64,000 nt of DNA from Flavobacteriia bacterium. GTDB lineage: Bacteria > Bacteroidota > Bacteroidia > Flavobacteriales_D > Crocinitomicaceae. The stretch lies in NCBI GenBank assembly GCA_947450325.1, contig CANFUT010000009.1:1-64000 (forward strand), written 5' to 3'. Of the stretch, positions 46,830-56,357 are shown piece after piece. Position 1 is the stretch's first letter, and the number at the start of each line of letters is the position of its first letter. The notes under the pieces were generated by a model that had not been told where the DNA came from, did not search any database, and worked only from the letters and a program-made list of their open reading frames with translations. A program made the translations under genes and the position numbers.

Positions 46830-49766
46830 ATGTCAAAAATTAATTTGTTATTTCTCCTGTTTTTTATAAATATTGGAGTTTTATCGTCTCAAAACTTAGT
46901 GATAAATCCTAGTTTTGAAAATACTGCTAATGGATGCGCTGGTTTTCCTTTTCCAGTAGAAGGATTTTCTGATTTAAATGATTGGGACAATGCTAATTCA
47001 AATTCTCCTGGTGATTCTTGTTCATCTCCTGATTTATTCTCAACTTGTAATACTGGCATAACAAACATTTTAGGAGTTCCAGGAAATGCTTTAGGCTATC
47101 AAAATGCTAGAACAGGAAATAAATATGCAGGAATTATTAGTTATTCTGCTCCATTTGGTCTGAATGATCAATATAGAGAGTACATTCAAGGACATACTAC
47201 TTCTGCTTTAGTTGCTGGACAAACATATTGTGTTTCTATGTTTGTTAGTTTAGCAGATGATTCACCGTGGGCATGTAATAACATGGGGATTTACTTTTCA
47301 AATACACAATATTTAAGAGATGCTTGTGCAGGATCAAGTCCAAGAATCAATGTTACGCCTCAGTTAAATTACTCATGTGCGATTATCAATGATACGACTC
47401 CACAATGGTTTAGAATTCAATGGAATTATGTCGCAGCAGGCGGAGAGCAGTATTTTGTGATTGGAAATTTTTTCAATGATGCAGGAACAAATTCTGTAAG
47501 TACAGGGGCAACGAGTTTGCAAAACCAGTATGCATATTATTATATTGATGATGTAAGTATCGTCCCAAATACTTGTTGTTTTGCAGATATTACACCTGTT
47601 GGTTCTGTTTGTGTGACAGATTCACCTTTCTTGTTGACCGCCGCCGCGCCCAATTCTGGAGTAAGCTGTACAGCCGCATCAGTAACTGGTACTTGGAGCG
47701 GTCCAGGAATGGCTGCAAATGGTACTTTCACTCCTGCGAATGCTGGTGCAGGCACACATACAGTTACTTTTACGTTAAGTTGCGGAACAGCAGTTACAAC
47801 AAGCATAACAGTAAGCCCATGTGTATCGCTGTCGGTTTGTGTTGAAACAAATGGTGATCTCACTGCTTCAAATGGGGTTTCACCTTACGCTTGGCAAAAT
47901 CAAACAACTTCACAAGATTGTAGTGCATGCCTTTTCGGATGTGCGATTCCTCCTGGATGTGCTGTGAACGTAACTAATTGGACAACATTTACCACAGGAA
48001 CCACAATACCCGCCCCAACTACTTTTCCAGTTCAATTAGTAGATAATGCCGGAACAACTTTGCTTATTACAAGTTTAGCTTCGATTCCTGCATGTTCTTC
48101 GAATCCTTGTCCAACAATAAATGTTGCAATTTCTTCACAAGTTGATGTCGGATGTGGTTCAACTAACAATGGTTCCGCAACTGTTGCTGCATCTGGAGGA
48201 ACTGCTCCATATCAATATACTTGGAATCCTGGAAATTTAACTGGTGCTTCGCAAAATAGTTTGTCAGTTGGAACATACACAGTATCTGTTGTCGATGCAG
48301 CAAGTTGCACTGGTTCTACAACTGTTACCATTGGACAAGCTTCAACTTTGAACTTAACGATGAGCGCAGTATCGTCAACATGTGGTTTGTCAAATGGAAC
48401 GGCTTCTGTTAATGTTACTGGTGGTTCTGGAGCATATAGTTACGTTTGGTCTCCAGCTGGAGGAACAGCTTCAACTACAACACCTGTTGCTGGCGGCGTT
48501 ACCTATACGGTGAACGTCACTAATGGAACTTGTACAGGTTCAAACTCTATTTTAGTAGGTGCATCAACCGCAGTTACAGGAACATCTAGTACTGTAGGAT
48601 CAAATTGCGGTTCAAGCAATGGAAGTGCAACGGTAACCCCGTCAGGTGGAACACTTCCATACACTTATGTTTGGTCACCATCAGGAGGCAATGGAGCAAC
48701 TGCAAATAATTTAAGCAGTGGACCTTACTCAGTTTTAATTACTGATGGATCTGGTTGTTCTTTAACATTACCAGTAAATGTTCCTGCGATTGGCGGACCG
48801 ACTGTTACGATTTCAAATATTATTGGAGCGAGCTGTGGACAAAGTATCGGATCTGCGACTGCAAATGTCACAGGTGGAACTTCTCCTTATATTTATTCTT
48901 GGTCACCATCAGGAGGAAGCGGCGCAACCTCATCTGGTCTTACAACTGGTACATACACAGTATCTGTTACTGACGCAACTGGATGTTTAGTTTCTGAAAA
49001 TGCTGTAATTCCAGGAAGTGCTCAAATTGTAATCGTTGGAAATGTAACGGATGAAAATTGCGGGCAATCCAATGGTCAAATTTCATTAAATGTTACTGGT
49101 GGTACCTCTCCGTTCACCTACAATTGGACCCCAGTCAGTGCTAATTCACCATTATTGACAAATCTTACTGGAGGTCAATATGCAGTAAATGTAACAGATG
49201 CAGGTGGTTGCACCGCAAATGCTTCATTTACTGTGGGTGTAATTGGAACTTTACCAGTTTCAGTTAATCCAATATCTATTTCAATTACGGAGGGCGAAAC
49301 AGTGGAATTAACAGCTTCTGGAGGAGTCTCTTATAGTTGGACTCCCTCAAATGGAATAAATTGTTTAACAACTTCATGTGACACAGTTAGTGCAAGTCCT
49401 CTGGTAACGACAACGTATGAGGTAGTAGTAACAAGTGCGACAGGTTGTCAAGGTACAGAATATGTTACAGTATATGTGAATCCAATTTGCAGTAAAGAAA
49501 TTTTTGTACCAACGATTTTCTCTCCAAATAATGATGGTAAAAATGACCAACAATGTGTATTAGGAAATTGTATTGCTTCAATGGAGTTTTCAATCTACAA
49601 TAGATGGGGTGAAAAAGTTTTTTCTACCACAGATCAAAATCAATGTTGGGATGGACTTTTTAAAGGTAAAAAGGTAAATTCTGGTGTTTTTGTATATCGA
49701 CTAAATGTAAAGTTGATAAATGGAGGTGAAGTGAATCAATCAGGAAATATTACTGTAACTCAATAA
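46830..49766 (+). CDS. SprB-type repeat protein with T9SS type B sorting domain
   Basis: The 978-residue secreted protein has a signal peptide (ending VLSSQ), an N-terminal region NLVINPSFENTANGCAG like a jelly-roll carbohydrate-binding domain, and a cysteine-rich middle. From about 440 to 806 there are five repeats of about 73 residues with GGTSPY-Y-WSPSGG and TYTVSVTDATGC, typical of SprB-type adhesins. The last about 90 residues start KEIFVPTIFSPNNDGKND and are a gliding-motility-associated type B C-terminal domain, including IYNRWGEKVF and CWDGLFKGKKVNSGVFVY. It lies 10 bases from a PorP/SprF gene. Export by T9SS and retention on the surface are inferred. Confidence 0.92.
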   Translation: MSKINLLFLLFFINIGVLSSQNLVINPSFENTANGCAGFPFPVEGFSDLNDWDNANSNSPGDSCSSPDLFSTCNTGITNILGVPGNALGYQNARTGNKYAGIISYSAPFGLNDQYREYIQGHTTSALVAGQTYCVSMFVSLADDSPWACNNMGIYFSNTQYLRDACAGSSPRINVTPQLNYSCAIINDTTPQWFRIQWNYVAAGGEQYFVIGNFFNDAGTNSVSTGATSLQNQYAYYYIDDVSIVPNTCCFADITPVGSVCVTDSPFLLTAAAPNSGVSCTAASVTGTWSGPGMAANGTFTPANAGAGTHTVTFTLSCGTAVTTSITVSPCVSLSVCVETNGDLTASNGVSPYAWQNQTTSQDCSACLFGCAIPPGCAVNVTNWTTFTTGTTIPAPTTFPVQLVDNAGTTLLITSLASIPACSSNPCPTINVAISSQVDVGCGSTNNGSATVAASGGTAPYQYTWNPGNLTGASQNSLSVGTYTVSVVDAASCTGSTTVTIGQASTLNLTMSAVSSTCGLSNGTASVNVTGGSGAYSYVWSPAGGTASTTTPVAGGVTYTVNVTNGTCTGSNSILVGASTAVTGTSSTVGSNCGSSNGSATVTPSGGTLPYTYVWSPSGGNGATANNLSSGPYSVLITDGSGCSLTLPVNVPAIGGPTVTISNIIGASCGQSIGSATANVTGGTSPYIYSWSPSGGSGATSSGLTTGTYTVSVTDATGCLVSENAVIPGSAQIVIVGNVTDENCGQSNGQISLNVTGGTSPFTYNWTPVSANSPLLTNLTGGQYAVNVTDAGGCTANASFTVGVIGTLPVSVNPISISITEGETVELTASGGVSYSWTPSNGINCLTTSCDTVSASPLVTTTYEVVVTSATGCQGTEYVTVYVNPICSKEIFVPTIFSPNNDGKNDQQCVLGNCIASMEFSIYNRWGEKVFSTTDQNQCWDGLFKGKKVNSGVFVYRLNVKLINGGEVNQSGNITVTQ

Positions 49767-49776
49767 AATTAATATT

Positions 49777-50823
49777 ATGAAAATAAAAATCATACAGCTT
49801 TTTGTAGTATCAGTTTTAGTATCCTTTTACACAAAAGTGAGTTTTGCGCAAGATGTACATTTTTCTCAGGCCTCAAACTCCCCATTAACCTTAAATCCAG
49901 CATTAGCAGGAGCTAATAACGCTACACAAGTAATTGTTAATTACAGAACACAATGGAAAAGTGTTGCAACGCCTTATAATACTTTTGCAGCATCCTTCGA
50001 TATGAGATTGAATGAAAATGCAAGACAGAAAAAAGGAATTTTTGCTATTGGGTTAAATTTATACAAAGATCAGGCAGGAGATTTAAAATTAGCAACAACT
50101 AACGCGAATTTGAATTTAGCTTATCACTTAATCATTGACAGAAAAAGTACAATAGGAGGGGGGATATACGCTGGTTTTGGGCAAAGATCAATTTCTACTA
50201 CAAACGGAAAATGGGCAAGTCAATACAATGGTGATTATTATGATGCAAATATTCAAAGTGGAGAATCTGTTTTCGCAAACAAAATCAATTATTTTGATGT
50301 TGGAACTGGATTTGTCTACACTTATAGAGGGACAGAGAACTATATGACTAGTAACAATCAGAAAGATTTCAATGTTGGTTTTGCAATTTATCATTTAAAC
50401 AAACCTGATTATTCTTTTATGTCAGCAAATAATGAACAACTTTACATGAGATTTTCAGGTTTCGCTAATGCTGTTATTGGAATTAGTAATTCGCGAAATT
50501 CATTGATGCCTGCAATTTATTTTCAAAGACAAAAAACAGCAACGGAATTTTTATTTGGTACATATTGGAGATATCAAATACAAGAAGCTTCTAGAGTAAC
50601 TGGTTTTAATAAAGGATCTTATCTGTCCATTGGTGCATTTTATAGAACAAATGATGCGTTTGTTGCAAAAGCAATGTTTGAAATGTTTGATTATTCCGTA
50701 GGTTTTGCTTATGATATAAATGTATCTAGTTTAACTGGTGCTTCCAATGCCCGAGGTGGATTTGAATTGTTTTTAAAATACGGTTTGGCCAAAAAGAATG
50801 GAGCGACTCGTTCTCGAATCTAA
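49777..50823 (+). CDS. PorP/SprF family type IX secretion membrane protein
   Basis: The 348-residue outer-membrane protein has a signal peptide (ending VSFAQ) and the family opening DVHFSQASNSPLTLNPALAG, NYRTQWKSVATPYNTFAASF and later strands of a beta barrel. PorP/SprF proteins work with type B sorting-domain cargo during T9SS secretion and surface attachment. Adjacent to a type B cargo gene, this one is probably dedicated to it. The two share a transcript. A strong bidirectional terminator follows. Confidence 0.92.
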   Translation: MKIKIIQLFVVSVLVSFYTKVSFAQDVHFSQASNSPLTLNPALAGANNATQVIVNYRTQWKSVATPYNTFAASFDMRLNENARQKKGIFAIGLNLYKDQAGDLKLATTNANLNLAYHLIIDRKSTIGGGIYAGFGQRSISTTNGKWASQYNGDYYDANIQSGESVFANKINYFDVGTGFVYTYRGTENYMTSNNQKDFNVGFAIYHLNKPDYSFMSANNEQLYMRFSGFANAVIGISNSRNSLMPAIYFQRQKTATEFLFGTYWRYQIQEASRVTGFNKGSYLSIGAFYRTNDAFVAKAMFEMFDYSVGFAYDINVSSLTGASNARGGFELFLKYGLAKKNGATRSRI

Positions 50824-50853
50824 TTTAATAGAATTAGATTTTTTCAATTCATT

Positions 50854-50900
50854 GATAAGCAAAAAAGGTTGAGCATAATGCTCAACCTTTTTTGCTTATC
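50854..50900. terminator. Bidirectional terminator with a 22-bp stem
   Basis: GATAAGCAAAAAAGGTTGAG plus CA forms a perfect stem with its complement around TAA, and the A6/T6 runs inside the arms serve as T tracts in either direction. It separates the convergent PorP/SprF and ACT-domain genes. Confidence 0.9.
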
Positions 50901-50911
50901 TTAAAGTATTA

Positions 50912-51574
50912 TTACATACCTCTTTTTAATTGCATTAAAACTTTAAAAGCCTTGTCAACATCGTCTTGATTAAAGATTACGGTAAACTCATTTGCTGTTG
51001 AAACAATTTCTACAATGTTTAATCCTTCCCAAGCTAAATGCTTTAGAATGTAATAATACACTCCATAAATCTCAGTATTTACACTAGGAAGTTTAACAGT
51101 TATGGATGCCAAATTCTTGGTATGAGATTTTAGTTTTTCATTTTTCAACAATGAAAGTAATCGTTCAGTATTGATTGAATTTGTGACAATAGAAGTTTCA
51201 GTAACACCTCTACTTATCGTGTAAAAACTATCGTTTTCTGATTCTAAAAGCTGAATCAAATCAGTTTGTTTTCTTTTAAGAGATTCTGAATTTTCAAAAG
51301 TAAAATCTTCAAGGTTACTTCGTACTAGAAAATCACCTAAATCACCCATTATATTAACGATTTTAAGATTTAATCGATGATATAATCCAGGGGTCATTCT
51401 TTTGATAGCCATTACAATTGCACCTTCCTTTACTTCCGAACCATAAAGTTCTTCAATTTCAGGTTTAATTTTTCTAGCTAAAGCAGAGATATTGACTAAG
51501 TTTTCAGTCATCGCTTCTCGTAAAAAGGGACTTCTGTTAATAATATCTTCGGTAATTTTTCCTATTGATAGCAT
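50912..51574 (-). CDS. ACT-domain protein related to aspartate kinase regulatory regions
   Basis: The 220-residue protein has a helical N-terminal part (SPFLREAMTENLVNISALAR, KEGAIVMAIKRM) and a C-terminal part resembling a small-molecule-binding ACT fold (ASITVKLPSVNTEIYGVYYY, LAWEGLNIVEIVST, NEFTVIFNQDDVDKAFKVL). Bacteroidota genomes often carry such short proteins labelled aspartate kinase, but no kinase catalytic domain is present. It probably senses an amino acid and regulates a partner; the helical N-terminus could interact with DNA or protein. Inferred from fold pattern. Confidence 0.65.
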   Translation of the reverse strand: MLSIGKITEDIINRSPFLREAMTENLVNISALARKIKPEIEELYGSEVKEGAIVMAIKRMTPGLYHRLNLKIVNIMGDLGDFLVRSNLEDFTFENSESLKRKQTDLIQLLESENDSFYTISRGVTETSIVTNSINTERLLSLLKNEKLKSHTKNLASITVKLPSVNTEIYGVYYYILKHLAWEGLNIVEIVSTANEFTVIFNQDDVDKAFKVLMQLKRGM

Positions 51575-51746
51575 GGAGTTTGAAATAAGGGGTAATTGAT
51601 TATTTGTTTTATTTTAAATTATTGTATAAAATTAAAAAATAATAATAAAAAACATTACATCTTAGTTTAAAAATAGACCAATTTGGAGGATTGGAGTATC
51701 TAAATGCGAATTTAATAAATAAAAGTTTATTTATTTGATAAAATAT

Positions 51747-52457
51747 TTAAAATTTTGTTATTTTTTTTAATTTTTTATAAACGTATTTTAATGCTAGTTC
51801 AAGTTGCTCATTTATAGTTATTAAACTGTTATCAATTAAAATTGAATCAACTGTTTGAATTAAGGGACTCTCAGTTCTTGTACTATCTAAAAAATCTCTT
51901 TCAATTAAATTTTTTTCTATTTCCTCTAATGTTATATCTGAATTTGAGGCTAGCAATTCTTTATATCTTCTTTCAGCTCTAATTTTGGGTGCTGCCGTTA
52001 TAAAAAATTTAATCTCAGCATTAGGGAAGACTACAGAACCTATATCTCGTCCGTCCATAACTACTCCACCTTTTCCCCCCATTTTTTGTTGTTCAGAAAC
52101 AAGTTTTATTCTCACTTCCTTGATAGATGCTACTCTACTTACTAAATTACTAATCTCTAAAGTTCGTATTTGAGATTCAACATTTTCTCCATTCAAATAG
52201 ATTTCAGGTTTTCGAGTAACCTCATTCTTTTCAAAATGAAGGTTGATATTATCCAAATTAGCTATAAGATTCTGGCTATTAAATTCTAATTCATTGATCC
52301 ATTTATTTTTAAATGCAAAAAGAGCTACCGCCCTATACATTGCTCCAGTATCAATAAAAATATAGTTAAGCGTTTGTGCTAAAGATTTTGCAAGTGTGCT
52401 TTTGCCGCAAGAAGAGTAGCCATCAATTGCAATTGTTATTTGTTTTGAATCAGTCAT
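51747..52457 (-). CDS. cmk: Cytidylate kinase
   Basis: Cmk phosphorylates CMP and dCMP. The 236-residue product has the P-loop AIDGYSSCGKSTLAK, FIDTGAMYRAVAL, VVMDGRDIGSVVFPNAEIKFF, RAERRYKELL and SLI-type ending. It is slightly longer than E. coli Cmk owing to a Lys-rich tail (YVYKKLKKITKF). The 172-nt gap to the preceding gene is AT-rich with no feature seen. Confidence 0.95.
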   Translation of the reverse strand: MTDSKQITIAIDGYSSCGKSTLAKSLAQTLNYIFIDTGAMYRAVALFAFKNKWINELEFNSQNLIANLDNINLHFEKNEVTRKPEIYLNGENVESQIRTLEISNLVSRVASIKEVRIKLVSEQQKMGGKGGVVMDGRDIGSVVFPNAEIKFFITAAPKIRAERRYKELLASNSDITLEEIEKNLIERDFLDSTRTESPLIQTVDSILIDNSLITINEQLELALKYVYKKLKKITKF

Positions 52458-52483
52458 TTAATGAGTTTTTCGAAAAATTGGCC

Positions 52484-52517
52484 ATAAAAAAAGCCGTTCA
52501 ATAAGAACGACTTTTTA
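52484..52517 (-). terminator. Terminator of the OmpX-like gene
   Basis: Read on the minus strand, a stem with GAACG and CGTTC, extended past one mismatch, is followed by a T run. It lies 24 bases after the stop of the gene at 52541. Confidence 0.75.
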
Positions 52518-52540
52518 ATATTTTTTGATAAAGATTAAAA

Positions 52541-53218
52541 TTAAAATCTAAATCCTAAACGTACTGTTGCGATTAGATCACTTGCTGTACCTCTTTTAAT
52601 TTCATTTGAAAGAGCATCTGTAGTAACACCATTCATGACAGTTGTAGTCTTGCCTTCACCAACAGTGTAATTTGTAATTTGAATACCAATTTCTCCACCT
52701 AAGTAAAAAATGTTAGAAAAATTGTAATCTAAACCACCCATTAAAGCAACACCCATTCTTTTAGCCGGAGTTTCAGAATTTCTAGTGTAATTAGCCATGT
52801 AACCAGCTGTAGTTGCATTTTTTGCATCGATAATGCTTTTTTGGTTACCGTAAACTAAATCAACAGCTGCGTATGGAGAAATTTTATCTGTTCCTTCAAC
52901 GTGGTACTCAGCACCAATTGCTAAATTCCAAATTGTAGATTTGTCAGTGTAAGTTCCTTTATCTCCTGTATTGTTAACTTCATTACTGAAGTAATTGCTT
53001 GTAGTTGTATTGTTTGCCAAAGCAAAAGTACCTCTAAGAGCTAATTTTTCAGTTGCAAAATAACGAACTCTAGCTCCTGGTGCAAATTTCTTACCGATAA
53101 CAGTTCCTGAAGTTGTTGTTTGTCCTTCAAAAGAAATTCTTCCTTTTTGCTCTCCTGTTTGAGCCATCATAAGACCACTAAAAAGTAATCCTCCTATAAG
53201 TAAACTTAATTTTTTCAT
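52541..53218 (-). CDS. Outer membrane beta-barrel protein (OmpX-like)
   Basis: The 225-residue protein has a signal peptide (ending GLMMAQ) and a barrel of alternating aromatic/polar strands (RYFATEKLALRGTFALANN, WNLAIGAEYHVEGTDKISPY, IFYLGGEIGIQI), finishing ATVRLGFRF with a C-terminal Phe that is the usual barrel-assembly signal. It is probably an abundant outer-membrane structural protein of the OmpX/OmpW-like class. It has a good promoter and a terminator. Confidence 0.85.
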   Translation of the reverse strand: MKKLSLLIGGLLFSGLMMAQTGEQKGRISFEGQTTTSGTVIGKKFAPGARVRYFATEKLALRGTFALANNTTTSNYFSNEVNNTGDKGTYTDKSTIWNLAIGAEYHVEGTDKISPYAAVDLVYGNQKSIIDAKNATTAGYMANYTRNSETPAKRMGVALMGGLDYNFSNIFYLGGEIGIQITNYTVGEGKTTTVMNGVTTDALSNEIKRGTASDLIATVRLGFRF

Positions 53219-53242
53219 ATAAATATAAATTTGTTGGTTTTA

Positions 53243-53272
53243 CAAATGTACTCATAATATCTAATTGACAAA
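53243..53272 (-). promoter_or_regulatory. Promoter of the OmpX-like gene
   Basis: TTTG at 53269-53272 (minus) and TACATTTG at 53243-53250 are separated by 18 bases. The -7 box lies 24 bases before the ATG, giving a leader of about 18 bases. Confidence 0.6.
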
Positions 53273-53381
53273 GCATTTCAATATATTTTTATAAAAAAAA
53301 ACATATATTTAATAATGATTTATAACATATTAGGGATTTGTTTGTCCTTTTTTAGAATTTTTGGAAAAGATTTTTATTGAA

Positions 53382-54416
53382 CTATTTTCTCCATTTATCT
53401 AAATTAGTTGTCAATGTAATCATGTTATTATATCCAGCGCTTGAATATATTACAAATCCATAGTCTAAACTAAATCTTTTAAAGTAAAATCCAATCCCTG
53501 TTGAAAAACCTGCTAAGCCTTGTTTTGAACTAACACTCATTTCTTGTCTTCGATGATAGTCAAACGCTGTTCTGAAATGTATATTTTTAGAAATTAAAAT
53601 TTCAATTTGATAGGTAAAATGATTCGCTAATTTTTTTCCAAATCCTGCAACTTTTACTTGAACGGTATCTCCAGTAAGTGGATCTAAAGTTGGTTTCGCA
53701 TTTGGGTCATTGTATGTTAAATCCCAATTATTTAAATGATGAGCGAGAATCGAAAATCTAAAAGGTGCATGTTTTAATTTGTGAGAAATTCCCAATTGAA
53801 ATTCCGTAGGAAGATTTGAACGATTATTTTTTGTATAGCTTTTAAATTGATAACCTGCATTTTTAACCAATGCGGTGACTAATAAATTTGCTTTCTCTAA
53901 TTCATAAGTTCCTGCTAAATCAATCGATGCGCCAAAAGAATTGTAGCCAGCTAATTGAGAATAGATCAAATTCACATTTGCGCCAATCGTTATTTGAGGA
54001 TTCAACTGCTTAGCTGCTCCAGCACCTAAAATAAATTCACCAGGTGTAAATGTTCCTATCGATGTGCCAGCTTCATTGCGCATTTCTTGTTTGCCGTAAT
54101 TGACATATCGCAAAGAAGCTCCGCCTGTAATTGCATTTTTAAATGATCTCGCATAATTCACCATTCCATAATTAATTCCTCCCGCCAGTAATGCTTGATT
54201 GAAACCAACATGATTATGCATTTTTGAATTGTACAATGATGGATTCGCAACAGTTAAGTTTAAATCTTCATCTTTAGCCGTAATGAAATCACCTCCCAAA
54301 CCTGCAGCTCGCGCGCTGTAAGTCAAATCCAATAAAGCAAATGTTGTATTCCCTCCAATTTGAGTAAATGTCAAAAATGGAATGAAAAAAGTTAAAATGA
54401 ATCCGATTTTTTTCAT
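53382..54416 (-). CDS. porQ: Type IX secretion system protein PorQ
   Basis: PorQ is an outer-membrane beta-barrel part of the T9SS attachment complex (with PorU, PorV and PorZ), needed to attach cargo to the surface. The 344-residue product has a signal peptide and GGNTTFALLDLTYSARAAGL, then GGDFITAKDEDLNLTVANPS and FIPNQALLAGGINYG-type strands characteristic of this family, finishing in a barrel. The frame extends to 54536 into the phosphodiesterase gene, but the ATG at 54414-54416 begins the signal peptide and is chosen. Only this T9SS core gene is seen in the window. Confidence 0.92.
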   Translation of the reverse strand: MKKIGFILTFFIPFLTFTQIGGNTTFALLDLTYSARAAGLGGDFITAKDEDLNLTVANPSLYNSKMHNHVGFNQALLAGGINYGMVNYARSFKNAITGGASLRYVNYGKQEMRNEAGTSIGTFTPGEFILGAGAAKQLNPQITIGANVNLIYSQLAGYNSFGASIDLAGTYELEKANLLVTALVKNAGYQFKSYTKNNRSNLPTEFQLGISHKLKHAPFRFSILAHHLNNWDLTYNDPNAKPTLDPLTGDTVQVKVAGFGKKLANHFTYQIEILISKNIHFRTAFDYHRRQEMSVSSKQGLAGFSTGIGFYFKRFSLDYGFVIYSSAGYNNMITLTTNLDKWRK

Positions 54417-54480
54417 GCTGTGTTTCCTAACGCAAATAAAAGCATAATATTTCAGCCAAAATTCTTTTTCTTGATTGTTT

Positions 54481-54978
54481 TTAAACTCTTTTCCCCAACT
54501 CAATGGCTTCCAAATCTTGAATTTTATCACCATCAATTGTGAATCGTAAAATCGTTTTGACCTGATGAAATCCTTTGTAACCGCACGCTCCTGGATTCAT
54601 CCAAAGCATATTGAATTTTGGATCCATTTTGACCAATAATATATGTGAATGACCACAAACAAACAATTTTGGACTTTTTTCAATCAATGCATCAATGGCC
54701 GGTTTGGAATATTTTCCTGGTTTTCCTGCAATGTGTGTGATCAAAACATCTACGTTTTCGCAGGTAAATCGATTAAATTCGGGTAATTCTTTTCGGATTT
54801 CATAATCGTCGATGTTGCCGTAAACTCCTCTCAACGGTTTAAACGCGCGCAATTTATCGATTACTTCCATCGACCCAACATCTCCAGCGTGCCAAATTTC
54901 ATCCACATCCTTGAAATATTCGTAGATTTTTGGATCGAGATATCCATGTGTATCTGAAAGCAAGCCGATTTTTGTCAT
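54481..54978 (-). CDS. YfcE/MJ0936-family metallophosphoesterase
   Basis: The 165-residue phosphoesterase has the metal-binding motifs of the family in order: LLSDTHGYLD, IWHAGDVGS, GVYGNIDD, ITHIAGKPG and VCGHSHILL. It would hydrolyse phosphodiester or phosphomonoester bonds of nucleotides or similar molecules in the cytoplasm. Substrate not known. It precedes porQ on the same strand, 64 bases apart. Confidence 0.9.
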   Translation of the reverse strand: MTKIGLLSDTHGYLDPKIYEYFKDVDEIWHAGDVGSMEVIDKLRAFKPLRGVYGNIDDYEIRKELPEFNRFTCENVDVLITHIAGKPGKYSKPAIDALIEKSPKLFVCGHSHILLVKMDPKFNMLWMNPGACGYKGFHQVKTILRFTIDGDKIQDLEAIELGKRV

Positions 54979-55073
54979 TTTGAATTGAACTGATTTTAAT
55001 ACAAAGTAACTTCAAATTACTTTTGTTTACTATTTCTTTCCTTTTTTTCTGCATTAACTTGTCTTAAAACCTT

Positions 55074-55081
55074 TACTTTTG
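55074..55081 (+). promoter_or_regulatory. -7 element of meaB
   Basis: TACTTTTG matches TAnnTTTG. Its final TTG is an in-frame false start for meaB; the true ATG lies 19 bases after the box, with ACGAGG as ribosome-binding site. The -33 box is not convincing. Confidence 0.5.
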
Positions 55082-55099
55082 TTTCAACGAGGTTGCTTT

Positions 55100-56134
55100 A
55101 TGGATAATAAATACATTGATTCTTGGTTGGAAAGTCGCAAAAATCGTAAAAAAACGGTTTTGCCTGAAGTATTATTCGAAGGAATCAAGTCTGGTGATGT
55201 TGCTGCGCTATCTTCTGCGATTACTTTGTTAGAAAGCACAAGACCTGAAGACAAACAAGCTTCAAATTTATTGATTCAAATGTGCTTGCCATTTGCAGGG
55301 AAATCAATTCGTGTTGGTGTAACAGGTGTTCCTGGTGTTGGAAAAAGTACTTTTATCGAAGCTTTCGGTATGAACTTGATTCAACAAGGAAAAAAGTTGG
55401 CCGTTCTGGCAATCGATCCTTCAAGTGGAAAAAGTGGTGGTTCTATTTTGGGTGATAAAACCAGGATGAATGAACTTTCGATGGCAAAAAACGCTTTTAT
55501 CAGACCTTCACCTGCTGGAAATTCGCTCGGCGGTGTTGCTAGAAAAACCAGAGAAAGTATTTTACTATGCGAAGTAGCTGGTTTTGATTATATTTTGGTT
55601 GAAACGGTTGGAGTAGGTCAGTCTGAAACTGCTGTGCATTCAATGGTTGATTTTTTTCTGCTCTTGATGTTGGCTGGTGCTGGCGACGAATTGCAGGGAA
55701 TTAAACGTGGAATCATGGAAATGGCAGATGCGCTTGTGATTACGAAAGCCGACGGAGACAATGTCAAAAAGTCGAATTTAGCCAGACAAGAATATCAAAA
55801 TGCGATGCACCTTTTTCCTCCAAATAAAAACGGATGGATTCCAAAAGCGTTAACTTGTAGTTCATTAGAAGGTCATAGCATCGGAAAAATAAGTGATTTG
55901 ATTTTAGAGTTTGTTTCAAAAACGAAAGACAATCAATTTTTTGATCTCAGAAGACACGAACAAGATCAATTTTGGATGCACGAAACGTTGAAAGAATTGA
56001 TTTTAGCTGATTTCTTTGAAGACGAAACTCACCAAGAAGCAATTTTAAACTTGGAAAAGCAAGTAGTAAAAGGCGAGATATCTTCTTTTGCCGCGGCAGA
56101 AAAATTATACAGACAATTTAAAAATAAATCATAG
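55100..56134 (+). CDS. meaB: Methylmalonyl-CoA mutase-associated GTPase MeaB
   Basis: MeaB is a G3E GTPase chaperone that protects and reloads the adenosylcobalamin cofactor of methylmalonyl-CoA mutase. The 344-residue product has the P-loop GVTGVPGVGKSTFIEAFG, LAVLAIDPSSGKSGGSILGD, RPSPAGNSLGGVARKT, ETVGVGQSE and ITKADGDN. The mutase genes are not in the window. The ATG at 55100 is chosen because the longer frame starts at a TTG inside the -7 box. It overlaps the S4 gene by one base. Confidence 0.95.
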   Translation: MDNKYIDSWLESRKNRKKTVLPEVLFEGIKSGDVAALSSAITLLESTRPEDKQASNLLIQMCLPFAGKSIRVGVTGVPGVGKSTFIEAFGMNLIQQGKKLAVLAIDPSSGKSGGSILGDKTRMNELSMAKNAFIRPSPAGNSLGGVARKTRESILLCEVAGFDYILVETVGVGQSETAVHSMVDFFLLLMLAGAGDELQGIKRGIMEMADALVITKADGDNVKKSNLARQEYQNAMHLFPPNKNGWIPKALTCSSLEGHSIGKISDLILEFVSKTKDNQFFDLRRHEQDQFWMHETLKELILADFFEDETHQEAILNLEKQVVKGEISSFAAAEKLYRQFKNKS

Positions 56135-56352
56135 TGGAAATTACCAAATTCAAAATCGAAGGAGAATACATCGAACTTATTCAATTGCTTAAAGCAATCG
56201 GAATTGCATCCACTGGCGGTCACGCCAAAATGATTGTTGACGAAGAAATGATTATGAGAAACGGAGAACTTGAAACTAGAAAACGCGCCAAATTAATTGC
56301 GGGTGACGTAATCGAAATTCAAGTTGAACAAATCAGAATTGAATTGGAATAA
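56134..56352 (+). CDS. S4-domain RNA-binding protein (YbcJ-like)
   Basis: The 72-residue protein starts at GTG overlapping the TAG stop of meaB by one base. It has an S4-type RNA-binding fold: YIELIQLLKAIGIASTGGHA, KMIVDEEMIMRNGE, RKRAKLIAGDVIEI. YbcJ-like proteins are small ribosome- or RNA-associated proteins of unknown role. Coupling to meaB suggests co-translation, but no functional link is known. Confidence 0.85.
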   Translation: MEITKFKIEGEYIELIQLLKAIGIASTGGHAKMIVDEEMIMRNGELETRKRAKLIAGDVIEIQVEQIRIELE

Positions 56353-56357
56353 ACCAA

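Noticed and set aside
46830-49766. Frameshifted or split cargo gene because of overlapping open frames on the opposite strand
   Set aside because: The forward frame is unbroken with signal peptide and sorting domain; the other frames are shadows of a low-complexity repetitive gene.
54417-54536. Longer porQ starting at 54536
   Set aside because: The extension has no signal peptide at its start, overlaps the phosphodiesterase gene and precedes the true signal sequence MKKIGF.
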